Under the pieces are notes generated by a model. It saw only the letters and a program-made list of their open reading frames with translations. It searched no databases and was not told the origin of the DNA. 64,000 nt of DNA from contig NZ_LPWF01000025.1 of assembly GCF_001723305.1 (NCBI RefSeq), positions 62,001 through 126,000 of the forward strand, written 5' to 3'. Below, in pieces: positions 39,924-49,629 of this stretch. This stretch comes from Methyloceanibacter superfactus. Its GTDB lineage: Bacteria; Pseudomonadota; Alphaproteobacteria; Rhizobiales; Methyloligellaceae. Made by a program: the position numbers and the translations under genes. Numbering within the stretch: the first letter of the stretch is position 1; every line of letters starts with the position of its first letter.

Positions 39924-40334
39924 ATGAAGCTGCGAACCCTGAAACGTCTTCCCATCGCCACCGCGAACTTGCTGGCTGCTCTCGCCTTGGTGGCCATCTC
40001 GGCGACCATCGTGTCCGCCGCCGACGACCGGGCCAATCTCGGCCCTGTCGGTCCGCACGAGCCGATCCTCGCCACGATCGGCGGCAAGCGTCTGATCGCC
40101 TATTACGAACAGAGCGGCGAAGGCTGCGCGGTGAGCGCCGTCGTCTTCGACACCGCGGCGACCGGTGGCGGTCACGAGTCGACGCGGGTGCGCGTGATTC
40201 TGCGTCCCGGCGAGCTCTTCCAGCTCGAAGCCGTCGAGAACGAGCAGGTCGTGCTCACCTGCGGCCCCAAGGCGCGCATCCTCACCGTGCTCAATCGCGG
40301 TGAGCTGCTGACCAAGGCTGCCAGCGTCAACTAA
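39924..40334 (+). CDS. Small secreted hypothetical protein, 136 aa
   Basis: The signal peptide MKLRTLKRLPIATANLLAAL ends near IVSAAD. The mature part is a compact beta-rich domain with two cysteines (EGCAVSAVVFDT and VVLTCGPKARI), suited to one disulphide. I do not recognise the family. A ribosome site (ggagg) lies before the ATG, and a strong terminator follows at 40366, so it is probably a single-gene transcript. The 280 bases upstream, to the mddA stop, hold no gene. Confidence 0.65.
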   Translation: MKLRTLKRLPIATANLLAALALVAISATIVSAADDRANLGPVGPHEPILATIGGKRLIAYYEQSGEGCAVSAVVFDTAATGGGHESTRVRVILRPGELFQLEAVENEQVVLTCGPKARILTVLNRGELLTKAASVN

Positions 40335-40365
40335 CTCCGAGCTGCGAGCGCGGGGAGGCCGATGA

Positions 40366-40400
40366 GCCGGGCGGTGCGAAAGCGCCGCCCGGCGCTTTTT
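40366..40400 (+). terminator. Strong rho-independent terminator
   Basis: The arms gccgggcggtgc and gcgccgcccggc form a 12-base-pair stem with one wobble pair around a GAAA tetraloop and lead into gcttttt. Confidence 0.93.
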
Positions 40401-40492
40401 ATCTACTATTGCGGCGAGCCATTTTTCTTGTGGCGAAGCGGTGAGCGCGGCAGCATGGGCTCCGGGTTTCAACCATCCTAGGGAGTCATGGA

Positions 40493-40888
40493 ATGCGATT
40501 CTTGAAGTTCACCGCGTTGGCGCCGCTCGCGGCTCTTTGCTTGTTGTCGACCGAGGCTCCGGCTGCCCCAATCGCTTGTCAGCTCGCCGAGGTCTATGCA
40601 TGCACGGCCGCCGGCTGCCAAAAGTCTTCGCCGCAGGCGAATAATCTTCCTGCCGCCGTCGAGCTCAACGTCAAGCAGAAGAATCTGTTCTCGGGCCTGT
40701 TCGGCGGAGAGGGGATATTGCATTCCGGCGACGTTTACGAAGACGAGAAGGTTCTCATACTCCACGGCCGCAGAGCCCTTCAGACCTGGACCGCGGTCGT
40801 GGACAAGACCACGGGCTCCTATTCGGGATCGGTTTCTCAGATCGGTCAGAGCTTCACGCAGTTCGGCACCTGCACGGGTATCGAATAG
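40493..40888 (+). CDS. Small secreted Cys-containing hypothetical protein, 131 aa
   Basis: The signal peptide MRFLKFTALAPLAALCLLST is cleaved near APAAP. The mature domain has four cysteines (IACQLAEVYACTAAGCQ and QFGTCTGIE) and a beta-rich pattern (EKVLILHGRRALQTWTAVVD). No family recognised. A short G/C-rich hairpin with arms gccggg and cccggc followed by TTTT, around 40920-40955, probably ends the transcript. Confidence 0.62.
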   Translation: MRFLKFTALAPLAALCLLSTEAPAAPIACQLAEVYACTAAGCQKSSPQANNLPAAVELNVKQKNLFSGLFGGEGILHSGDVYEDEKVLILHGRRALQTWTAVVDKTTGSYSGSVSQIGQSFTQFGTCTGIE

Positions 40889-40918
40889 CTCGTTCCGAGC
40901 TTGCGCCGCAGGCGATTT

Positions 40919-40956
40919 GAGCCGGGTGGAGCGGAATCACTTCGCCCGGCTTTTCT
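40919..40956 (+). terminator. Probable rho-independent terminator
   Basis: Arms agccggg and cccggct enclose a loop of about 20 bases and are followed by TTTT. It lies just past the secreted protein gene ending at 40888. Confidence 0.6.
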
Positions 40957-41194
40957 ATGCGGGCGGCTTGGTGCGGCGCTTGAGCAGGTAATAGAGCGCG
41001 AAGCCGCCGATCGCGAGTAGCAGCAGTCCCCCGGCCCAGGCCAGCGGCGTGCCGTACCAAGAGATGAGGGCGATGCCCGCGGCGGGCGCGGTGACGATGG
41101 CCACGATGTCGGCGATGTCGATATCGAGCATCCACCACACTACGATCGCCACAAGCGCGAACAGGGCAAGTGCTACGACGAGGATCGTTTCCAT
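40955..41194 (-). CDS. Small membrane protein, 79 aa, two helices
   Basis: The protein starts METILVVALALFALVAIVVW and has two or three hydrophobic segments (the second is GIALISWYGTPLAWAGGLLL) and a short basic tail (KRRTKPPA). No family recognised. It is followed upstream on the same strand by another small membrane protein at 41223, so the two may form an operon. Confidence 0.5.
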   Translation of the reverse strand: METILVVALALFALVAIVVWWMLDIDIADIVAIVTAPAAGIALISWYGTPLAWAGGLLLLAIGGFALYYLLKRRTKPPA

Positions 41195-41222
41195 CGGGCT
41201 CCGTCGAACCTTCCTCTAAAGC

Positions 41223-41490
41223 TCACTCCGTGGGCGCGGCAGGGTCTTCGCCCGTCTCGCCGCGCCACACGCGATACCAGGCGATGCCGCCGACGGCGAT
41301 CAGCGCGACCCCGAACACCACGGCGGACATGTTGTCGGAGAAGAGATAGAGAAGCCGGCGCCGGCAGCGGCGCGGCGATCCCGACCACCTGGTTCGGGAC
41401 GTCCTTGCCGCGCATCGCCCAGACCGCGAAAGCCGCAAACACGGCGATGACCAGGAACGGCACATAGATGATGATGTCGGACATCGGCAT
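41223..41490 (-). CDS. Small membrane protein, about 88 aa, frameshifted
   Basis: Two frames join near 41350: the first gives MPMSDIIIYVPFLVIAVFAA and WAMRGKDVPNQVVGIAAPLP, the second LYLFSDNMSAVVFGVALIAV and a tail ending in RGETGEDPAAPTE. Together they form a two-helix membrane protein. Its similarity in size and layout to the neighbour at 40955 suggests a related pair. Function unknown. Confidence 0.45.
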
Positions 41491-41681
41491 TCCCCTCTTA
41501 GGAACTATCTCATGTCATAGCGCAGCCGTCCCGGCCACCCGCCATTTCGCCGCCGTCGGAGCCATGGTCGGGGCCAAGTGAAGCGCTTTCGTTCCCAATT
41601 TGTTCGCAAACCGGTGGATAATGGGTATGACCGCGAATCGCGGCGCGCACCGCCAGCCATTTAGGGCCCACTGTCCAACCG

Positions 41682-43630
41682 ATGAAGTTCTCCGATTCGT
41701 TTCTCGATGAGATCCGCGCCCGGCTCCCCGTGAGCCAGGTGGTGTCGCGCCGCGTCCCGCTGAAGCGGGCAGGGCGCGAGTGGAAGGGCCTGTCGCCTTT
41801 CAACAAGGAGAAGACGCCGTCCTTCACGGTCAACGACCAGAAGGGCTTCTATCACTGCTTCTCCTCGAGCAAGCACGGCGACATCTTCACCTTCCTCATG
41901 GAGACGGAGGGCTTGAGCTTCCCCGAGGCCGTCGAGCGGCTGGCGGGCGAGGCGGGCGTGCCCATGCCCGCGCCGGATCCGCAATATGAGCACACGGTGA
42001 AGGAGCGGCTCGGCCTGCGCGATGCGCTGGAGGCGGCGGCCAAGCTGTTCGAGGAGGCGCTGCGCGCACCCTCCGGCCGCGAGGCCTTGGCCTATGCGGA
42101 GAACCGCGGCATCTCCCGCGACACCATCAAGGAATTCCGCATCGGCTATGCGCCGGGTTCGCGCGAGACGCTGAAGGCCGCGCTCATCAAGCAGGGCTTC
42201 ACCGAGGCGCAACTGCTCGACACCGGCTGATCATCAAGCCGGACGACGGCCGCCCGACCTATGACCGCTTCCGCAACCGGCTGACCATTCCCATTCTCGA
42301 CGCCAAGTCGCGGGTCATCGCCTTCGGCGCCCGGGCGCTCGACCCCGACGCCCAGCCCAAATATCTGACTCGCCGGAGACCAGGCTCTTCGACAAAGGCT
42401 CGATGGTGTTCAACTTCGCCCGCGCGAGGGTCTCCGCCTTCGACAAGGGCGAGTTGATCGTGGTCGAGGGCTATATGGACGTGATCGCGCTGCATCAGGC
42501 GGGCTTCAAGAACGTGGTCGCCACGCTCGGCACCGCCTTCACCGAGCGCCAGATGGAGGTGCTGTGGCTGCTGGCCCCGGAGCCGGTCATCTGCTTCGAT
42601 GGCGACAAGGCGGGCGAGGCCGCCGCCGCCCGCGCCGTCGACCGCATGTTGCCCCATTTGCGCGAAGGTCATTCCTTCCGCTTCGCCTTCCTGCCCCATG
42701 GCCAGGACCCCGACGACCTCGTGCGCGGTTCGGGGCCCGCCGCCTTCGCCGGGTGCGTCTCGGGCGCGCGGCCGCTCATCGACATGCTGTGGACGCGCGA
42801 GACCTCCGCGGCGAGCCTCGACACGCCCGAGCGCGCGCCGCCTTCGAGGCGCGGCTCGAGACCCTGCTCGGCCAGATCGGTAATGCCCGGGTGAAGGACC
42901 ATTACGCGCGCGAGGTGAAGAACCGGCTGTTCGCCCTGTGGCGGCCGGGCCCAGCGCGCGACCGGGGGTCCGCGCCGCGCCAAGGTACATGGCAAGGAGC
43001 GCGGCAAGGAACACGGCAAGGGACGCGTCCCGGGATGCGCCGGGTCGAGCAGCGCGAGATGACGCCGCTCTCCTCGGCTTACGGCTTTGCCACCATCGTC
43101 ACCCTGGCGCTGGTCAATCACCCCTGGCTGCTCGATCAGTTTGCTGAGGAGGTGGCGAGCGTCGAGGTGCAGGATAGTCGCTCGCGGCCCTGCTCGGCGA
43201 CCTCACCCGAGCCATCTTCGACGATCCCGCCATCGACCGGGCCCATCTCGTCGACAAATTGTTGAAGGGGCCCCATGCCAAGCTTCTGGAGCGGCTGTTC
43301 TGGGAGAGCCCGTTCAAACGCATCGCGTTCCTCCAGCCGGAAACCAAGCCCGCCGACGTCACCGAGCAGTTCGCCGACGTGATCTATCGCTGGCGGGCGC
43401 TGCCGACGCTCAACCGAGAGCTTGACGAGAGCGCCACCGACCTGGCCGACATGTCGGAGGCTGAGTTCGAGCGTTTCGCCGCCCTCCAGCAGCAGGTGGC
43501 GGGCATCGGGCAGCACCACGAGGCCGACGACGCCGGCGAGCGGGACGCCAATAAGCGCTTCCAGGACATGCTGGCCCGCCTCAAGCGCGAGCCTCTATCC
43601 AAGGGCCGCCGCTCCGAAAAGCGCCATTAG
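41682..43630 (+). CDS. dnaG: DNA primase DnaG lacking the usual zinc ligands, several frameshifts
   Basis: DnaG makes RNA primers for replication. The protein, about 650 residues, begins MKFSDSFLDEIRARLPVSQV and includes the TOPRIM region (KGELIVVEGYMDVIALHQAG, EPVICFDGDKAGEAAAARAV) and a helical C-terminal helicase-binding part. The N-terminal zinc ribbon of E. coli DnaG has Cys-x2-His and Cys-x2-Cys ligands; here the same places read KGLSPFNKEKTPSF and YHCFSSSKHG, so three of four ligands are absent. Breaks lie near 42226 (GGG to GG), 42374 (AA to A), 42832 (CC to C) and 43170. As an essential gene, it shows that these breaks are errors of sequence. Confidence 0.93.
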
Positions 43631-43741
43631 AGCAAGGCTCGTGAAACCCTTCGCAAGGGAGTAGAGTTAATGCCTCGCGCTTGGCCAAGTCCACGGCGGG
43701 CCCTTGCTTGGCTTGGCCCTCCCGCATGGAGGGAAGAGGGG

Positions 43742-44277
43742 ATGCAGCACCTTCCGCGTCTTGCCGCAGTCTTGCTCACGGCTGCTGTCCTTTGCGCCGC
43801 GGTTGCGCCGGCGCGGGCCGGTGTGCTCATCCAAATCGACAAGCCGACCCAGACCATGACCGTGACGGTCAACGGCGCGGTGCGCTATCGCTGGCCCGTG
43901 TCCACCGGCGCCACCAAATATTCGACGCCGGCCGCGCTTACACGGCCTTCCGCATGGAGCGCATGCACTACTCCGAAGAGTGGGACAATGCCGGCATGCC
44001 CCACTCGATCTTCTTCACCACGCGCGGCCACGCCATTCACGGCTCGAACCATCCCGGGATGGGCACCCCGGCGTCCCATGGCTGCGTCCGCCTCTCGCTG
44101 CCGAACGCCGCCACGCTTTACCAGCTGGTCGAGGCGCAAGGGATGACCACCACGAAAGTCGTCGTGCGCGGCCCCGATCCGCCCGGCTACCACGCCCCGA
44201 CCGACATCCCGACGGCGGCATCGCCGCGCCGGAGGCGGGGCGGGGGCTGGCCCTTTGGCGGCCTGTTCGGACGCTGA
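43742..44277 (+). CDS. L,D-transpeptidase (YkuD domain), frameshifted
   Basis: The secreted enzyme of about 178 residues has signal peptide MQHLPRLAAVLLTAAVLCAA, a YkuD fold (GVLIQIDKPTQTMTVTVNGA) and the catalytic motif HGSNHPGMGTPASHGCVRLS with the nucleophile Cys and the two histidines. It forms 3-3 cross-links in peptidoglycan or anchors proteins to it. The frame breaks near 43930, between YSTPA and YTAFRMERMHYSEEWDNAG. The basic tail (SPRRRRGGGWPFGGLFGR) is unusual. I chose the ATG at 43742 because it starts the signal peptide. It is near but not co-directional by operon with rpoD, 528 bases away. Confidence 0.85.
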
Positions 44278-44805
44278 CAATCCGGCCTCGAACTTGCGCC
44301 TCTCCGGCCCGGTGTTTCACACGGGCTCCAGGAGAGCGAAAAAACCTTACTGGCACGGAGTTTGCGGCCTTGACAGGGAGGGTGCTCCTCGCCAAGTCAT
44401 GCCTGATGGCGCGAGGGTCCCCCGCGCGAACACCGCATTGGCGGAAATGCGCGGATATAACCCCCGCGTCCAAAGGCCCTAATTTCAAAGGTGCCGACGA
44501 TTTCTGGCGTTGCCGAAAAGGCAGAAGAGCGAAAGTAACGGTGTGTCAAAGCCCGTATCTCTTGTTTTCTAAGCTGGATTTTCTGGGAGAATTGCAGACG
44601 ACCCGAGGTTGGCGCCAGTAGACGAAATCGAGAAAAGCGCCCAATCGGCGGCTCATGCTTAATTGACGATTAAGGGACAGCCCGTTAATCGCTTCTCGGA
44701 CGTGCCGTTATCGGGCGTCCCCGACCACAAGTTGCGAGAGGCCCCTGTCTCTCTCTGGGATTTGACCGGCGCCCCATCATGGGTGAGCGCATCGGAGTGA
44801 CATGA
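44278..44805 (+). promoter_or_regulatory. rpoD upstream region
   Basis: The 528 bases between the transpeptidase and rpoD have no gene. A TTGACA at 44370-44375 is not followed by a convincing -10 box. A palindromic CtrA-like site lies at 44658-44674. A ribosome site (cggagtg) precedes the rpoD ATG. Confidence 0.4.
44658..44674. promoter_or_regulatory. CtrA-type site TTAA-N7-TTAA upstream of rpoD
   Basis: The sequence cttaattgacgattaag contains TTAA at 44659 and TTAA at 44670 with exactly seven bases between, the consensus of the alphaproteobacterial cell-cycle regulator CtrA. It is also a near-perfect palindrome (arms CTTAAT and ATTAAG). It is 132 bases before the rpoD start codon. Binding is inferred. 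Confidence 0.5.
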
Positions 44806-46821
<2,016 letters not shown>

Positions 46822-46827
46822 CCTCGC

Positions 46828-46938
46828 GCTCAAGTAGCGAAGCGGTAGCGCATCTTAGAACCCTGCTCAAGTAGCGAAGCGGTAGCGCTTCTTAGAACCC
46901 CGCTCAAGTCGCGAAGCGGTAGCGCATCTTAAGAAGCC
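46828..46938 (+). repeat. Three tandem 37-base repeats after rpoD
   Basis: Units at 46828-46864, 46865-46901 and 46902-46938 share the core gctcaagtagcgaagcggta and continue gcgcatcttagaaccc. They differ at only a few positions, mainly in the third unit. The core agtagcgaagcggta also occurs alone near 58843, and gcgaagcggt near 40434. No coding role is likely. Confidence 0.85.
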
Positions 46939-46983
46939 CGCCGCCCGGTCTCGCGTTAAGCGGCCCAATCGTAGGCAGGCTCA

Positions 46984-47708
46984 ATGTCCGACGGCTGGAA
47001 CAAGGCGTCGATCGTCAACCGTCTGGCGGCGGTGCATGGCTACCGGACCTATCTGGAGCTCTGCGCCGCCACGACCGGCCACCGCTACGGCGAGATCGAC
47101 CGCGCGCGTCTGACGTGCCGCAGGCTCTCTTATCTCACCACCGAAGAGCACCGCGACGGCCTCGGCATCGACTACAGCAGTGCCGACCGGGAGATCGGCG
47201 CCTGCCTCGCACGGATGGTGCAAGACGCTTCGCCTTCGACATTGCCCTGGTCGATCCCTGGCACGAATACGGCACCTCCTGGCGCGACCTCAACGAGGCC
47301 TTCCGCCTGCTGCCCGCCGGCGGCACGCTCGTCGTGCACGACTGTCTCCCGGACCGGGCCGAGATCGCCGGGCCCGACTACCGGCCGGGGGAATGGTGCG
47401 GCCGGACCTTCGAGGCCTATGTCGACTTCGTGCATGGCCGCAACGATCTCACCTTCTACACGGTCGACTGCGACTATGGCTGCGGCGTCATCCGCAAGAA
47501 GCCGCCCGTCAGCGCGCTTCGCCTGCGCGCACGCACGGCGCGCTCCATGCTGCGCCGGCTGCCCACGCGGGGCCTCCGCCGCCAATGGCGCGAAGCGAAG
47601 CAGGGAAGCGGCGGCGAGCTTTTCACCTTCTTCCAGGCGAACCGCGTGGCGCTGCTCCATCTGATCCCGGCGGACGAGTTCGCCGCCCGTGCTATGATCG
47701 GTCCCTGA
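46984..47708 (+). CDS. Class I SAM-dependent methyltransferase-like protein, frameshifted
   Basis: The protein of about 241 residues begins MSDGWNKASIVNRLAAVHGY. After one lost G near 47226 is restored it reads DIALVDPWHEYGTSWRDLNE, which is the acidic/aromatic motif of small Rossmann methyltransferases (methyltransferase 24 type), then FRLLPAGGTLVVHDCLPDRA, the characteristic beta-strand after the core. The C-terminal half is basic (RRLPTRGLRRQWREAKQG). Substrate unknown; members often modify sugars or lipids. It precedes the YugP gene by 13 bases. Confidence 0.6.
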
Positions 47709-47721
47709 TCGGAGCCAAGCG

Positions 47722-48422
47722 ATGTTTGAAGATCCGCTGTTTTGGCTGTTCGTCGGTCCGGGCCTGCTGCTCGGCCTCTACGCGCAGGCGCGCATCAAGG
47801 CGAATGTCGCCAAATATGCGCAAGTCCCGACGCAAAGCGGCGTCACCGGCGCGGAAGTCGCCCGCCGCCTGCTCGACGCCCAAGGGCTGCAAGACGTGAA
47901 AATCGAATCCACCGAGGCGTGTTGTCGGATCATTCGCCCGCGCGCCAAGTGCTGCGCCTCTCACAGAAGGTCTATTACACGCCGAGCGTCGCCGCCGCCG
48001 GCATCGCCGCGCACGAGACGGGCCACGCGCTCCAGGACGCTGAAGACTATTTCCCCATGGAGGCGCGCACCTATATCGTGCCGGTCGTGCAGCTCGCCTC
48101 GCAGATCGCGCCCTGGGCCTTCGTCGGCGGGCTGATGCTGCAATGGGACACGCTGACCTGGATCGGCGTCATCCTGTTCGGATCGTCCTTCTTCTTCGCC
48201 CTGCTCACGCTGCCGGTGGAGTTCAACGCCAGCTCGCGCGCCAAAGAGCTCCTGGTCAGCCACGGCATCATCGCACCCGACCAGATCGAAGGCGTCGACA
48301 AGGTGCTCGACGCCGCCGCCTGGACCTATGTGGCGGCGGCCGTCTCCGCCGTCGGCGTCTGGCTGTTCTATATCTTCATGCTGCTTGGCCGCGGCCGCGG
48401 GGGTGCAACGGCGCGCGGGTGA
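47722..48422 (+). CDS. YugP-like membrane zinc metallopeptidase, frameshifted
   Basis: This inner-membrane protein of about 233 residues has an N-terminal helix (LFWLFVGPGLLLGLYAQARI), the zinc motif AAHETGHALQDAEDY (HExxH), two or three further membrane helices (LTWIGVILFGSSFFFALLTL) and a third ligand region (EFNASSRAKELL). It belongs to the neutral zinc metallopeptidase 2 (YugP) family. The frame breaks near 47930, where IESTE should continue as GVLSDHYSPRAKVLRLSQKV. The family's substrates are unknown. Confidence 0.82.
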
Positions 48423-48606
48423 GGGGGCACGCTACGAATTGCGCAGCTCCTGAATGATTCGCGCGCGTCATTGCGGCGGCGTGGAAGTCGACGGTTTGAT
48501 CGGCGCTCGCTGGGCTGAATCACCCAAGCTTAAGCGGATTGGTACTCGGTGCTTGCTCCGCGCTAGTGTAGAAATGTCGCTCGTAAGCCGCTCACCGGAG
48601 CCCTAA

Positions 48607-49476
48607 ATGGCCGCAAATCGACGTTTGGAGTCCAAAGAGCATCGCCTCAACAAGCTAATTCCATTAGGTGTCGATGAGCGACTGTCACACTTTGTCGAGG
48701 TGATAGAGCCGCGCCGAACGCTTGAAGATCTGGTACTCAGTCAGCAAAATCAGGAAATACTAGCCGGACTTCTGCACGAGTTCAGACATTCGGATACCCT
48801 GCGACGTCACGCGCTGACTGCCCGATCAAAGTTACTCTTCTGTGGGCCGCCCGGTTGCGGAAAGACGATAACAGCCGAAATACTGGCAAAGGATCTCGGA
48901 CTGCCGTTGTTCGTCGCCCGGCTTGACGGTATAATATCGTCTTTCTTGGGAGAGACGGCAAGTAATCTTCGTAAAACGTTTGATATTGCAAATACGCACC
49001 CTTGCGTACTGTTTCTAGATGAATTCGATGCGTTGGCCCGGGCTAGAAGCGATAATTCTGAACACAATGAGCTTAGACGGGTCGTCAATAGCTTGCTAAT
49101 GATGATCGACCACTTCAGAGGTCGTGGGTTCCTGATTGCTGCATCTAACCTTGAGGAAACCTTGGATAGTGCTGTATGGCGTCGTTTCGATGAGGTGATG
49201 CTTTTCGATTTGCCAAAGGATAAGGACATCCGTAGGTTGCTTGTGCTAAAGACACGCAACTTTAAGGCAGATTTCCCTATAGAGAAGAAAACAATGCAGC
49301 TACGCGGATTATCCTATGCGGATATCGAACGCATCTGCATGAATTCGATAAAGCGTTCGATTCTGGAAGGATCTCGAACGATTCTGGAATCTGAGTTTGA
49401 ATCAGCAGTGCGCGAAGAGCGCAGAAGGCAAGCCATCCGAGTTCGAGTGAAGCCGCGTAACCCGAGAGGGCGATAG
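48607..49476 (+). CDS. ietA: AAA-ATPase IetA of an IetAS-type defence pair
   Basis: This 289-residue AAA ATPase has Walker A GPPGCGKT (Gly80-Thr87), Walker B LFLDEFDAL, sensor 1 in IAASNLEETLD and an arginine finger in AVWRRFDEVM. The fold places it with small proteasome-like or membrane-protease-like AAA proteins. The next gene encodes a subtilisin-like protease, and this pair matches the ietAS system, first reported as blocking plasmid transfer and later placed among phage-defence systems. Base composition is clearly less GC-rich and codon use differs from all flanking genes, indicating transfer. No frameshift occurs. Likely role: energy-dependent recognition or unfolding of an invader signal. 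Confidence 0.8.
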   Translation: MAANRRLESKEHRLNKLIPLGVDERLSHFVEVIEPRRTLEDLVLSQQNQEILAGLLHEFRHSDTLRRHALTARSKLLFCGPPGCGKTITAEILAKDLGLPLFVARLDGIISSFLGETASNLRKTFDIANTHPCVLFLDEFDALARARSDNSEHNELRRVVNSLLMMIDHFRGRGFLIAASNLEETLDSAVWRRFDEVMLFDLPKDKDIRRLLVLKTRNFKADFPIEKKTMQLRGLSYADIERICMNSIKRSILEGSRTILESEFESAVREERRRQAIRVRVKPRNPRGR

Positions 49477-49629
49477 CTTAGCTGCGAGCTTCTGAATGGC
49501 GCGTCATGATCATCTACCGCTACGCCGGCTTGAAGGCGAATTGCCACGCGGAAACGCCCAGGGGGCCGTCCGCCGGAGCGTGATGCAAGGGCGCATGGTG
49601 CGGAAATCCAATCCGAAATAGAGACGGTA

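Noticed and set aside
44370-44400. TTGACA as an rpoD promoter
   Set aside because: No reasonable -10 element is present 16 to 18 bases downstream.
46828-46938. CRISPR array after rpoD
   Set aside because: The 37-base units are directly adjacent with no unique spacers between them.
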